The translations under genes were made by a program, and so were the position numbers. Shown here one piece after another: positions 22,837-31,687 of a stretch of DNA of 64,000 bases. The stretch's first letter is position 1; every line of letters begins with the position of its first letter. The notes under the pieces were generated by a model that saw nothing but the letters and a program-made list of their open reading frames with translations, was not told where the DNA came from and did not search any database. Source of the DNA: Palsa-465 sp963800475 (GTDB lineage Bacteria > Actinomycetota > Thermoleophilia > Solirubrobacterales > Solirubrobacteraceae); NCBI GenBank assembly GCA_963800475.1, contig CAWDAZ010000006.1, positions 372,001-436,000 of the forward strand. Direction: 5' to 3'.

Positions 22837-24447
22837 CTAACCGTCTCGGAGCGCCATGATCCCCCCCACCCCGCCCAGGTAGAGGGTGGTTTTACCGGTG
22901 CGGGAACTGCGGCCGAGGGCGATGCCGGAGTAGTGGTTGTTGTAGAGACCGCCATGACCGGCGACGCGTTCCCACACGATCCTTCCGCTGCGGTAATCGA
23001 GTGCCGTCCAGTACCACACGCCGGCGCCGGGTTGCCCCGGGTCCTTCGGCTTGGTGTACGTGTAGATCAGGCCGTTGGCGCTGTCCCCCTTCGTGACTGC
23101 CGAGGGCGTGCGGACCGTGTTGTTGCGCCACACGATCCGGCAGGACGAGCCGTCGGCCGCGATGTCGATCCGGTCCATGCCCGGCGCACTGACCAGCCCC
23201 AGGTTGCCACCGACCTTGATCCCGCCCGCGATCACGTCATTCCACGCCTGGAGGCTGTAGCCGTAGTTGTTCTCGACGATCAGCGACCGTCCTATCGAGA
23301 TCAGCGAGTTCTCGTCCGCGCTCGCACCCTTGCGGAACACCGGGATCTGGCACACGACCCGGCGCTGGCCGCGTCGCAGACGGTCCCCGGCGCGGTACAC
23401 GACGACGTCCATGGGGTCGGCGTTGTCGGTGATCGCGACGTACTGGGGAATGTCGGCGGAGCCGCTGCCGGGAGTCGGGCCGATCAAAGTCGGAGTCGTC
23501 CCGGAGCCGGCGTTGATCTGACCCGTCTTCTGAACGCCCACGTTGCGGTAGCGCATGCTCCAGATCCGCCGCGGGCGGAGGTTGGCGCCGGCACGGAACT
23601 TGTACATCGCCTTGTTGGTGACGATGTACACCCCGTCCTTGGCTGTGGCGAAGGAGTTCTCGATCTCCTCGTGGAGGATCACCGACCGGCAGCGGCCGGT
23701 CCTTGGGTCGAGCACGCCGACCGCCCCCTGGTAGCGGCCGACGAACCAAAGCCGACCCTCGGCGTCGGGGAGCACCGACGGCATCCGGTCACCGGAGGAC
23801 AGGCATGGCGTCGGGTCGTAATCAGCCACCTGTTCGAAGCCCGGCGAGTTCCCCGTGTCGTGGACCGCGATTACGAGGATGTGCCGGTTGGAGGCCGCGA
23901 CGACGACGCGGTCGCGGTTGTCGAGGTAGAAGTACGCGCCCCCGGTCGTGTTGAGCGCTGGGTTCGTTCCAGCGGGCGGCGGCACGAACGGCAGCTGGCG
24001 GAACGCCAGCGTGGCGAGCGTCCGCGGATCGAGCAGATACAGCGCCGGCCCATGCGTCAGGTCGGTGCAGGTGCTTACCAGCCGGCCCCTGCGGTCGAAC
24101 GTCAGGGTGATGCAGTCGCGCCCGATCGCGGTCGAGAGCGTTTGCGGGCGCCGCCCGAGTGGACCCGACACCGTCGTGTAGTTGTCGCTCTGCCACGCGT
24201 CGTTGTGGACGCTGTTGACCGGGTTCGGCGCCATGAATGGGTTCTGCCATGCGGGCACGATGCCCGGCACCGGATGGGGGATCGCCGCCCGGCCGATGAA
24301 GTGCGGGAGCGTGGGGCTCGGACCGGTGCTTTGGATCGGGGTCGCCGGCGTAGCGGCGGCACCGGCGGCGGGGAACAGCAACACACACGCAAGCGCGAGC
24401 GCGGGCAGAGATCCGGCAGACAGCGAACGTGGACGGACGCGGGACAA
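22837..24447 (-). CDS. Secreted beta-propeller protein, PQQ/quinoprotein-like
   Basis: 536 residues beginning at TTG 24447, preceded by GGGGAG. A signal peptide with SLPALALACVLLFPAAGAAA is clear. The body has blade-like repeats (LYLLDPRTLATLAFRQLPF, GAVGVLDPRTGRCRSV, LIYTYTKPKD, WTALDYRSGRIVWERVAG) as in quinoprotein dehydrogenase-like folds. No heme motif or active-site residues can be pointed to. It is monocistronic with its own promoter. The function is not known; secreted dehydrogenase or binding propeller are the options. Confidence 0.8.
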   Translation of the reverse strand: MSRVRPRSLSAGSLPALALACVLLFPAAGAAATPATPIQSTGPSPTLPHFIGRAAIPHPVPGIVPAWQNPFMAPNPVNSVHNDAWQSDNYTTVSGPLGRRPQTLSTAIGRDCITLTFDRRGRLVSTCTDLTHGPALYLLDPRTLATLAFRQLPFVPPPAGTNPALNTTGGAYFYLDNRDRVVVAASNRHILVIAVHDTGNSPGFEQVADYDPTPCLSSGDRMPSVLPDAEGRLWFVGRYQGAVGVLDPRTGRCRSVILHEEIENSFATAKDGVYIVTNKAMYKFRAGANLRPRRIWSMRYRNVGVQKTGQINAGSGTTPTLIGPTPGSGSADIPQYVAITDNADPMDVVVYRAGDRLRRGQRRVVCQIPVFRKGASADENSLISIGRSLIVENNYGYSLQAWNDVIAGGIKVGGNLGLVSAPGMDRIDIAADGSSCRIVWRNNTVRTPSAVTKGDSANGLIYTYTKPKDPGQPGAGVWYWTALDYRSGRIVWERVAGHGGLYNNHYSGIALGRSSRTGKTTLYLGGVGGIMALRDG

Positions 24448-24462
24448 GGTTGGCTCCCCGGC

Positions 24463-24490
24463 AGTCTATAGCTTATTTACTTTTAGTCAA
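24463..24490 (-). promoter_or_regulatory. Promoter for the propeller gene
   Basis: On the minus strand TTGACT (24490-24485), a 16-base AT-rich spacer and TAGACT (24468-24463) lie directly upstream of the Shine-Dalgarno and TTG start. Confidence 0.55.
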
Positions 24491-24565
24491 TAGAACCGCC
24501 GTGGCTTCCCCTTCAGTTGCCAATACCAGCAGCGAGCCATCGCGGTTCGGAGTAGCGTTTTCAGA

Positions 24566-24796
24566 GTGAGCGAGCCCCTGCGTCTCACGATCGTCTACGA
24601 GACCGGCGAGGATGGCTGGATCGTTGTGTCGATTCCCGAGGTCCCTGGCGTACATAGCCAAGGCCGGACCCGCGAGGAAGCGAGAGCCAACGTCATCGAT
24701 GCCCTCCACGGCATCCTGGAGCTGCGTTTCGGCGAGCACGCACTCACCGAGCCAGAGGGGGACACTGAGTCGCTCGAGCTCGTCATTGCCGCGTGA
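24566..24796 (+). CDS. hicB: HicB-family antitoxin
   Basis: 76 residues. LRLTIVYETGEDGWIVVSIPEVPGV followed by HSQGRTREEARANVIDALHGIL is the HicB RNase-H-like partial fold. No separate DNA-binding domain follows, so it belongs to the short HicB type. The GTG start has only a weak ribosome site. Its TGA overlaps the GTG start of HicA, so the two are translationally coupled and form a toxin-antitoxin pair. Confidence 0.85.
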   Translation: MSEPLRLTIVYETGEDGWIVVSIPEVPGVHSQGRTREEARANVIDALHGILELRFGEHALTEPEGDTESLELVIAA

Positions 24797-25035
24797 AGCG
24801 GCGTGATCTCGAGCGCCATCTGCGCGAGAACGGCGCGCGCCTGCTGCGCGAAGGCGGCAATCACAGCTATTGGGGTTTCGATGCGGAGCGGTCGACGGCT
24901 GTTCCTCGCCACCGGGAGATCAACCACGGGCTCGCCCGCAAGATCTGCAAAGACCTCGGGGTCCCCGCAGAAGCGGGGTCTTTGTATGCCAAGCGCCACC
25001 AACCTCAACATCGTTCCCCCCGGACTCGAACATGA
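24793..25035 (+). CDS. hicA: HicA-family mRNA interferase toxin
   Basis: 80 residues from a GTG that overlaps the hicB stop. The motif REGGNHSYWGF carries the catalytic histidine of the double-stranded-RNA-binding-like HicA fold, and VPRHREINHGLARKICKDLGV is the second conserved block. A HicA normally ends soon after this point. The remaining 23 residues are read through a hairpin (24963-24978) and are probably not part of the fold. Confidence 0.85.
   Translation: MKRRDLERHLRENGARLLREGGNHSYWGFDAERSTAVPRHREINHGLARKICKDLGVPAEAGSLYAKRHQPQHRSPRTRT
24963..24986 (+). terminator. Hairpin terminator inside the 3' end of hicA
   Basis: CCCCGC (24963-24968), AGAA loop, GCGGGG (24973-24978), followed by TCTTTGT. 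Short but GC-rich with a T-rich tail, placed where HicA homologues usually end. This suggests that the original stop codon has been lost or lies in another frame. Confidence 0.5.
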
Positions 25036-25349
25036 GCCGATGAAGCCACGACCCGCCGGGAGCGTTACACCACACACACGCCGAACCGTGCCGTAAGCGA
25101 CTCCCAGCCGAACTCACTCCCAAAACACACTGGCGTGGGTCTGATCGTGATCTCGTGGCGTCCCGAAACGGCCATCTCAGACGCGATGACACGGCCAAAC
25201 GGGACCGCCTCCGTGCTGGACGATCCGTACGCGCTGGCTGCTTGGGCGCAGCTGCCAGGTGACGCCCATACCGTCCAGCTCGACGAGCAGTCCGCTCCCG
25301 AACCCTTGGCCGAGGCCCTCCAAAGTCCCCGCGGACCTAGTGAGGGCGG
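25036..25349. other. Intergenic stretch with a displaced gene fragment
   Basis: The only recognisable content is the 85-bp inverted copy of the serine hydrolase gene (25206-25290). The rest shows no gene, promoter or repeat that I can support. Confidence 0.5.
25206..25290 (-). pseudogene. 85-bp inverted copy of part of the serine hydrolase gene
   Basis: Read on the minus strand it matches 21875-21959 at 82 of 85 positions by eye and encodes LLVELDGMGVTWQLRPSS and the following VRIVQHGG, the region around the HGG box of the serine hydrolase. Neither flank continues the similarity. It is a fragment of a second, now lost, homologous gene or a local duplication. Confidence 0.8.
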
Positions 25350-26933
25350 CTAGCCGAAGCCGGGAGCGAAGGGCTGCTTGTCGGACTGGCAGACGGTGCC
25401 TCTTGGCGGTGTGATCAGCCTGACCAGATAGGCGACCCGCGCCCGGTCGATGCAGGCGCTGGGATCGTGGAAGCTGACGTGGCCGTAGCCGTTCTGGGTG
25501 AGCAGGACGGCGTTTCCTAGGCGTCGCGCGGATCGCACCGCGTTGGCGTAGGGGGTGGCGGGGTCGTGGGTGGTGCCGATCAGCAGGATCGGCTTGTTCG
25601 TCTTCGCGTTCCATGGTCCCCGGTAGTTGTCCTCGCCGCGCACCGGCCAGGAGGCACATGGAGCCCATAACCACCAGCCCAGCAGCGGGCCAGACAATCG
25701 GTCGACCCGGGTGAGGTGGCCGATCACCTGCGGCCAGCTCCGCCACCCCGTGCGGGCCGGCGCGTCGGCGCACGAGATCGCCGCCGACGTTGTCGCGCCC
25801 ATGAGGGCGGCGGGCGTCTGCAACTGGCGAGCCAGGGTCAGAAGCGCCGATCCGTTGCCCCGGACGGCGGCGGTGAGGTCGCTTGCGTCCTGTGGCCAGG
25901 TCTCGGGGATCCTCAAGAAGTTGAACTGGGAGACGATCAGATCGAGGTAGGTGAGCTTGCCCGGCGGGCTCGCTGTCGGGGCCGGGATCGGCGCGCGCCG
26001 TGACCGCGCGAACAGCTGGTCTACTCGCTCGGCCGCGGTCTGGCGAGAGCGCGCGAGCGCGCAGCGCTTCGGGCCGGCGCTCTGGCAGAGCGCGAGCAAC
26101 TGGTTGAAGACCTCGTCGGCGCCCGACGCCTGGCTGACGACTCTCGCCTCGGCCCCTCTCGAGTACGGGACCGGATCGACGATCCCGTCCAATAGCATCG
26201 CCCGGACCCGCCGAGGGAACATGTTGGCGTAGGTCTGGCCGAGGTAGCTCCCGTACGAGAGACCGACGTAGGTGAGCTTGTGGTCGCCGACGAGGCGGCG
26301 CAGGTAGTCGAGGTCGCGGGCGGTGTCGGCGGTGGAAATATGGGGAAGCAGCCAGCCGCTGACCTGGCCGCAGCGGCGCGCGAGGTCGACGGTCTTACGC
26401 ACGTAGCGCTCCGAGGCGGCCCGGGTGGTGGGGATCGAGACGCCCTTCCAGAAGCTCACCTCGCTTCGCTCGCTGGTGAAGCAGCGAACATGGGTGCTCG
26501 CGTTGGTGCCGCGGGGATCCCAGCTGACAACGTCGAAGCGCCCGCCGCCCCACGCATTGATCTGGGAGCCCAGACCTTCAACCAGGCCGATGCCGGTGTC
26601 GCCCGGCCCGCCCGGATTGATGAACATCGAGCCGATCCGCTGCCTAGGCCTGCTCGCGAGGTACCGGATCACTGCGAGCTCGATCGTGCGCCCGCCCCGA
26701 TGACGCCAGTCAAGCGGCACGCGGACCCTGGCGCATTGAAGCTGCGGTCCGCGAGCCCTACACGGACCCCACACGATCGGGACGACGCTCGCCTCCGCCG
26801 CTCGTGGCGGTCCGGTCCCCGCGGCCACCGTGCCCCCAGCAGCCAATGCCAACACGGCTGCGATAAGCGTCGTGGAACCCAGCAGCACGCGACGCCCAGT
26901 GGCCACGCCCGATCCGAGAGTCCCCGACTTCAC
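25350..26933 (-). CDS. Secreted alpha/beta-hydrolase, tripeptidyl aminopeptidase (S33) family
   Basis: 527 residues with a signal peptide (RVLLGSTTLIAAVLALAAGG). The fold is clear: FINPGGPGDTGIG oxyanion region, VVSWDPRGTNAS, nucleophile Ser226 in YVGLSYGSYLG, and a TAP-like C-terminal domain with CASWPV and NKPILLIGTTHDPATPYANA carrying the catalytic Asp, then GYGHVSF with the catalytic His. Actinobacterial homologues release N-terminal tripeptides or hydrolyse small esters outside the cell. Cysteines are spaced for disulfides. Monocistronic. Confidence 0.88.
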   Translation of the reverse strand: MKSGTLGSGVATGRRVLLGSTTLIAAVLALAAGGTVAAGTGPPRAAEASVVPIVWGPCRARGPQLQCARVRVPLDWRHRGGRTIELAVIRYLASRPRQRIGSMFINPGGPGDTGIGLVEGLGSQINAWGGGRFDVVSWDPRGTNASTHVRCFTSERSEVSFWKGVSIPTTRAASERYVRKTVDLARRCGQVSGWLLPHISTADTARDLDYLRRLVGDHKLTYVGLSYGSYLGQTYANMFPRRVRAMLLDGIVDPVPYSRGAEARVVSQASGADEVFNQLLALCQSAGPKRCALARSRQTAAERVDQLFARSRRAPIPAPTASPPGKLTYLDLIVSQFNFLRIPETWPQDASDLTAAVRGNGSALLTLARQLQTPAALMGATTSAAISCADAPARTGWRSWPQVIGHLTRVDRLSGPLLGWWLWAPCASWPVRGEDNYRGPWNAKTNKPILLIGTTHDPATPYANAVRSARRLGNAVLLTQNGYGHVSFHDPSACIDRARVAYLVRLITPPRGTVCQSDKQPFAPGFG

Positions 26934-27391
26934 GCCAGTGGTCCCTGCCGCCGGTCGCTCCGGCGGCGATCCACCCAGTCCATGCCGCCCACCATACGCG
27001 TCAAACAGTCAGGGGACGGAGCACCGGTCAGCGGCCGGATCTCAAAGCGAGGCTCTCCCGCCGCCCGGTGGGCGCTCGTCGAGGCAGACTGGAGCACCGT
27101 GCTGCAACCCGGCCCGCTGCACGCGTTCTACGAGCGCACCAAGGCCAGGGCGCGGGCACGGCAAAGAGATCGTCGCCACCGCCCGCAAGCTGGCCCCTGA
27201 TTTCCCGATCCATGGTCCGGATCAATGCCCTCGATCCGAGGGATCCGTCTCGCCCTTGCAGGCGCGCAGCGACGATGGTGCATCTTCCGATTTGGGCACA
27301 GAACGTTGCACGAGCGGCGCACCCCCTCCGGCTTGTGCTGTGCGCCCACAAAAAAAGCAGACTCTCGGATCGGGTCCCGTTTAATGCGGAT
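26934..27391. other. Intergenic stretch containing a transposase remnant
   Basis: Apart from the IS110-type remnant (27001-27212), no gene is supported. A run of A's near 27350 precedes the formylglycine-generating enzyme gene and may be part of its promoter. Confidence 0.5.
27001..27212 (+). pseudogene. Remnant of an IS110-family transposase (Transposase_20 end)
   Basis: The translation SGRISKRGSPAARWALVEAD followed by PGPLHAFYERTKAR matches the C-terminal domain of IS110/IS116 transposases. About 27150 the frame changes by one base and continues as GRGHGKEIVATARKLAPDF, again typical. The remaining transposase, its N-terminal DEDD domain and the element ends are absent. Confidence 0.75.
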
Positions 27392-28339
27392 ATGGCAAGC
27401 GCGACCGACGAACGCGTGAAAGGAATGCGGTGGATTCCGCCGGGTACCTTCGAGATGGGCGCGGAGGGTTTCTATCCGGAGGAGGCCCCTGTGCACCAGG
27501 TCGGGCTCGATGGCTTCTGGATCGACGAGCATCCGGTGACGGTGGCGGCCTTTCTGCGATTCACTAAGGAGACGGGGTACGTGACATGGGCCGAGCGCGC
27601 ACCGGATCCGGAAAGTTATCCGGGTGCCGATCCCGCGCTACTCGTGCCGGGCTCCTTGGTGTTCCAGCCGACCGCCGGACCGGTCGACCTGCGGGATCCG
27701 CGCAACTGGTGGGCATGGACCCCGGGGGCCCTCTGGCGCCGCCCCGAGGGCCCCGGAAGCAACATCGGCGGACGAGAGCTCAACCCCGTCGTACACGTCG
27801 CGACGGTCGACGCCGAGGCTTACGCGAAATGGGCAGGCAAGGAGCTGCCGACCGAGGCCCAGTGGGAGTACGCCGCCCGCGGTGGGCTCGACCGCGCCGT
27901 GTTCAGCTGGGGCGACGAGTTCGCACCGCGCGGGCGGATGATGGCGAACACCTGGCAGGGAGAGTTCCCGTGGCAGAACCTCGAGACCGACGGCTACGTC
28001 GGCACCTCGCCGGTGAAGCGGTTCCCGCCGAACGGCTACGGGCTCTACGACATGACCGGCAACGTGTGGGAATGGACCGCGGACTACTTCACCCCAACGC
28101 ATGGCGGCGGTCCCACCAAGCTGTGCTGCGTGCCCCGCAACCCGCGCGTCACCTCGCCCGATCCGCAGGCCGGGGAGGGGCACATCCCGTTCCGCACGAT
28201 CAAGGGCGGCTCGCACCTGTGCGCCCCGAACTACTGCTTGCGCTACCGACCGGCAGCCCGCCAGGCGGAGGCGGTCGACACCTCGACCTCGCATATCGGG
28301 TTCCGCTGCGTCGTGAACGCGCCTGCGGAGGACGCTTAG
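27392..28339 (+). CDS. Formylglycine-generating enzyme (sulfatase-modifying factor)
   Basis: 315 residues. The FGE-sulfatase fold begins MRWIPPGTFEMGAEGFYPEE and continues with DGFWIDEHPVTVAAF, ELPTEAQWEYAARGG and NGYGLYDMTGNVWEW. The active-site pair is Cys277 and Cys282 in GGSHLCAPNYCLRYRPAARQ, the copper-binding motif of true FGE that converts the sulfatase cysteine to formylglycine. ATG 27392 is used; ATG 27428 would remove 12 residues. It converges on, and overlaps by 4 bp, a Cys-type sulfatase that is its obvious client. Confidence 0.93.
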   Translation: MASATDERVKGMRWIPPGTFEMGAEGFYPEEAPVHQVGLDGFWIDEHPVTVAAFLRFTKETGYVTWAERAPDPESYPGADPALLVPGSLVFQPTAGPVDLRDPRNWWAWTPGALWRRPEGPGSNIGGRELNPVVHVATVDAEAYAKWAGKELPTEAQWEYAARGGLDRAVFSWGDEFAPRGRMMANTWQGEFPWQNLETDGYVGTSPVKRFPPNGYGLYDMTGNVWEWTADYFTPTHGGGPTKLCCVPRNPRVTSPDPQAGEGHIPFRTIKGGSHLCAPNYCLRYRPAARQAEAVDTSTSHIGFRCVVNAPAEDA

Positions 28340-29958
28340 AGCGGCTGTAGCCGCGTCTTCTCGACCTTCGCGAGCTTCGCCTGCAGCCGTGCGTATTCGC
28401 GCTCCTGCGTGGGCGTGCGCTTATGCCCCGGGTACGCGATGTTGACGCGCTCGGCCGGGTCCAACAGCGTGTCGTACATCTCCCACTGGTCGGGCACATT
28501 CCCGTTGACGTCGTAGTAGCGCGCGATCTTGTAGCGGTGCTCGCGGATCGCCACGACGTGTTGCGGCGGCTGCGGGTATGGGCCGTTCGGCTGGCCCGAC
28601 TGATAGTCGTCGTAGGTGAACACCGTGTAGTCCTGCGGCGGCTTCAGCGTGCGCCCGAGGATCCGGGCCGAGTAGTCGATCCCTTGCCAGGGAGCGCGTG
28701 CCTGGCGCGGCGCCCCGACCAGGCTCGCGAGCGTCGGCAGGAAGTCGACGTGAGACACGAGCGAGTGGTCGGTCCGGCCGCGCGGGAACAGGCGGGGATT
28801 CGAGTACACGAGCGGGACTCGCATCGTCTCCTCGTACATGTTGAAGTTTTTCTGCCGCATCCCGCCGTGCGCGGTCCCCATCTCGCCATGGTCGGCGGTG
28901 GCGACCACGAGGGTGTTCTCGAACAGGCGGTTGGCCACGAGCGTGTCGAGGAGCTTCATCAGGTAGGCGTCCGACGAGCGCATCAGGTTCCCGTAGAAGT
29001 TCAGGTAGTTGCGCTTCATCTGCGGGGTCGGGATCGGGCCGCTGGCGTTGAACAGGCGCAGGAACTGCTTCTGCACCGTCGGCTTGGTCGAGAGGTCCTC
29101 GTTGACGGTCGCCGGCAGACCGATGTCGCCGAGCAGAAACGACCCGTCGTAGCCATTCGGGGTGAGGTTCTTCGGATAGAACAACACGTCGTGCGGGTTG
29201 ACCAGCGACACGACCATGAAGAACGGTTGCTGACGCGCCGCGTGGCTGTTCAGGTACTGAAGCGCCCCCTCGGTGCCCTGGGCGGCCGTGCCCTGGGCGT
29301 TGATGAAGCGACCGTCGTTGTTGTAGTAGCCGCCACCCTCCTCCGGGCCTGACTGGTTGGCGCCGGCGTCGGGCGGATCCCACCGGGTGAACCCGTACTT
29401 GTTGACGTCGTGGGGCTCCCAGGTGGAGCCGTTCGCCTGCTTCGTGCAGTGGAACTTCCCCTTGTAGACGGGGGTGTATCCGGACGCGGCCGTCACCGAG
29501 GCGAGGTTCTTGAAGTGGGTGCTGAGCTCGACCTGCGGATACTGCGGCGCCGGCATGCTCTCCTCGAGTGTGTACTTGACGCCGTGCTGCGCCGGGAAGT
29601 ACCCGGTCATGAACGTCGAGCGCGCGGGCGAGCACATGCACGCGTTCGTCACGGCGTTATCGAACGTCACGCCATGGCGCTGCAGACGGTCGATACCCGG
29701 CATGTTGCGCTTCGCCCAACCCCGGGGGAAATGCTGGATCGCGCGCTGCTGATCGGTCATGAACACGAGCACGTTCATGCCCTCGATCGGGTTGTGCGCC
29801 GCAGCGCGATACGGACCCACCCGTATGCGAGCGCGGGCGGCTCCTCCGCCCCCGAGCAGCACTGCGCCGGTCCCGGCGGCCGCCTTCAGCAGCTCGCCGC
29901 GGGTGATTCCGTCGCCGCTCTCTTCGCCCTCGCGGGTCGGCTTGTCGCTGGCTGTCAT
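28336..29958 (-). CDS. Arylsulfatase-family enzyme, cysteine type
   Basis: 540 residues. A Tat-like leader (TRGELLKAAAGTGAVLLGGG) precedes the catalytic domain. MNVLVFMTDQQ carries the metal-binding Asp. Cys109-Ser-Pro-Ala-Arg113 followed by STFMTG is the sulfatase signature whose cysteine becomes formylglycine. VVATADHGEMGTAHG supplies later metal ligands. A C-terminal subdomain follows. It hydrolyses sulfate esters, probably outside the membrane. The neighbouring FGE gene supports activation of this enzyme. The natural substrate cannot be predicted. Confidence 0.93.
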   Translation of the reverse strand: MTASDKPTREGEESGDGITRGELLKAAAGTGAVLLGGGGAARARIRVGPYRAAAHNPIEGMNVLVFMTDQQRAIQHFPRGWAKRNMPGIDRLQRHGVTFDNAVTNACMCSPARSTFMTGYFPAQHGVKYTLEESMPAPQYPQVELSTHFKNLASVTAASGYTPVYKGKFHCTKQANGSTWEPHDVNKYGFTRWDPPDAGANQSGPEEGGGYYNNDGRFINAQGTAAQGTEGALQYLNSHAARQQPFFMVVSLVNPHDVLFYPKNLTPNGYDGSFLLGDIGLPATVNEDLSTKPTVQKQFLRLFNASGPIPTPQMKRNYLNFYGNLMRSSDAYLMKLLDTLVANRLFENTLVVATADHGEMGTAHGGMRQKNFNMYEETMRVPLVYSNPRLFPRGRTDHSLVSHVDFLPTLASLVGAPRQARAPWQGIDYSARILGRTLKPPQDYTVFTYDDYQSGQPNGPYPQPPQHVVAIREHRYKIARYYDVNGNVPDQWEMYDTLLDPAERVNIAYPGHKRTPTQEREYARLQAKLAKVEKTRLQPL

Positions 29959-29977
29959 ATCGCGCTGGTTCCTGTCG

Positions 29978-31420
29978 CTATCGCTTGGTTATCCGCTTGA
30001 ACTCCGTGACAGCGTTGCTCGCGAACGCGGACACGTACACGTTCTTGCCGTCGGGACTGACGACCACCGAGCTCGCCCCGCGCATCGCCTGGGCGTGAAT
30101 GCAGTCGAACCGCGGGTCGATCAGGCAGCCCGGCTTGCGCGGCTTCTGGATCAGCCCCGAGGTCGAAGCGTCGCGGTCGAACGTGTCGATCGACCCGGGC
30201 AGGAACGACGCGACATACACGTTCGCCCCGTCGGGCGAGACCGCCGCCCCCTCGGGAACGGTCAGCGTCCTACCGAGCGTGCACGCGACGGCGAGCACAT
30301 AGATCGCGCACCCCGTCGTGCCGCTCGCCTGCGCGAGCTGCCCGGTTGATGGCGTCCGTGTGAAGTTGGCGACGCTGTCCGTCTGCAGAGCGGTCACGTA
30401 CACGCTCTTGCCATCCGGGCTGACCGTGGTGGCGTCGGCCTTGCCCAGCTCGCGGCCCTTGGTGCACCCGTTCACCGAGGCGTTGGTGAAGCAGCCGGCC
30501 CCACCGGTCAGCTGCGTCAGCGCTCCGGTCGAGGGATTGCGAGCAAGCACGTCGACGGCGCTCGACCCCGGAGCCGCGGCGTAAACGTTGCCGCCATCGC
30601 CGCTGATCGCGACGCCCTCGACGGCGGACATCGCGATCGCGCTCGTGCAGCCGCCCGCGCCCGCCTGCGAGATGCATCCTTGGGTGCCGTCAAGCTGAGC
30701 GAGCGCGCCGCCGAAGTAGCGGGAGAACACCGCGACCGTGTTGCCGAGGAACGATCCCGTGTAGACGTTGCGGCCGTCCGGGCTGACGACGACGACATCC
30801 GCTCCGTCGAGCCCACGGGCGGTCTGGCACCCAGGCAGCGCCGAGGCGGCGAGGCAGCCCCGTCCGTCCGCCGCCTGCGTGAGCGCACCCGTCGACGGGT
30901 TGCGCTCGAAGATCGCGAGCGAGCTGCTGTCGAAGGAGGTCGCGTACACACTCGACCCGTCCGGACTGACGGCCACGGAGTTGGGGCCGTCGAGCCCGAC
31001 CCCCGGTGCACATCCGTCGGCGCCCCCAGCGGCGATGCAGCCGGCGGCCCCGGCCGCCTGGCTCAGCCTCCCAGTTGCGGGATCTCGCTGAAAGACCGCG
31101 ATCGCATCGCTCGTCGAGGACGCGACATAGACGTTCTTGCCGTCCGGGCTGACCGCGATCGCCTCGGAACCGACAATCGGCCCGGGGCCCATCAACGCGC
31201 GGACGTGGGTGCAGTCGTGGCGGCCGGAGGATTGATCGACGAGGCAGCCGTTCGTACCCTTCGGCTGGATCAACACCCCGACCGGGTTCACCGGGGGTCG
31301 GCTGGGGGTGGGCTGCTTCGCCGCCGCCGCGCTCGACGCGAGCACCGCCGGCGCGGCGAACATCGCCATGAGGATTGCCGCGGCCCTCTTTAGCTCATCC
31401 TGCACATTCCCCACGAGCAA
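29978..31420 (-). CDS. Secreted seven-repeat beta-propeller (lactonase-like) with paired cysteines
   Basis: About 480 residues. The N-terminus contains a signal peptide (AAAILMAMFAAPAVLASSAAAA). Repeats of about 60 residues follow, each with VSPDGKNVYVAS-type strands, an FxRDPxTGxLxQ strand and a loop bearing two cysteines (GCIAAGGADGC, GCLAASALPGC, GCFTNASVNGC). The plan is a lactonase/YVTN propeller with each blade pinned by a disulfide. No catalytic residues are evident. The start codon is uncertain (TTG 31420 or GTG 31405). It ends 20 bp before the sulfatase start on the same strand, so both could be one operon. Confidence 0.83.
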   Translation of the reverse strand: MLVGNVQDELKRAAAILMAMFAAPAVLASSAAAAKQPTPSRPPVNPVGVLIQPKGTNGCLVDQSSGRHDCTHVRALMGPGPIVGSEAIAVSPDGKNVYVASSTSDAIAVFQRDPATGRLSQAAGAAGCIAAGGADGCAPGVGLDGPNSVAVSPDGSSVYATSFDSSSLAIFERNPSTGALTQAADGRGCLAASALPGCQTARGLDGADVVVVSPDGRNVYTGSFLGNTVAVFSRYFGGALAQLDGTQGCISQAGAGGCTSAIAMSAVEGVAISGDGGNVYAAAPGSSAVDVLARNPSTGALTQLTGGAGCFTNASVNGCTKGRELGKADATTVSPDGKSVYVTALQTDSVANFTRTPSTGQLAQASGTTGCAIYVLAVACTLGRTLTVPEGAAVSPDGANVYVASFLPGSIDTFDRDASTSGLIQKPRKPGCLIDPRFDCIHAQAMRGASSVVVSPDGKNVYVSAFASNAVTEFKRITKR

Positions 31421-31687
31421 CCCCGACGCCGTAGAACGACTCCAACCGCGGTGCAGCCTACTGGGAGGCGCTCGCGGTCGGCAAGTTCACCGTCGATCAC
31501 TCGGCTGACCATGGTCGTCCTCCGGGCCCCATCGACGAGGCGGTGCAGGCGGGATCCTGCGCGACGTGGCCGGGCAACCGGAACGCGACAGGACGCGGTT
31601 CTGATGTCTGTCGGGATGGTCCTGCCTCGAGGTCTTGTTCCTGGCGTGGGCGGGCGCTGAGCTCAGAGCGGCGGGTAGGATCGCGCG
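31421..31687. other. Intergenic region between divergent genes
   Basis: It separates the leftward propeller and the rightward flavoprotein. No gene or clear promoter was seen; it contains short CG-rich stretches only. Confidence 0.4.
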
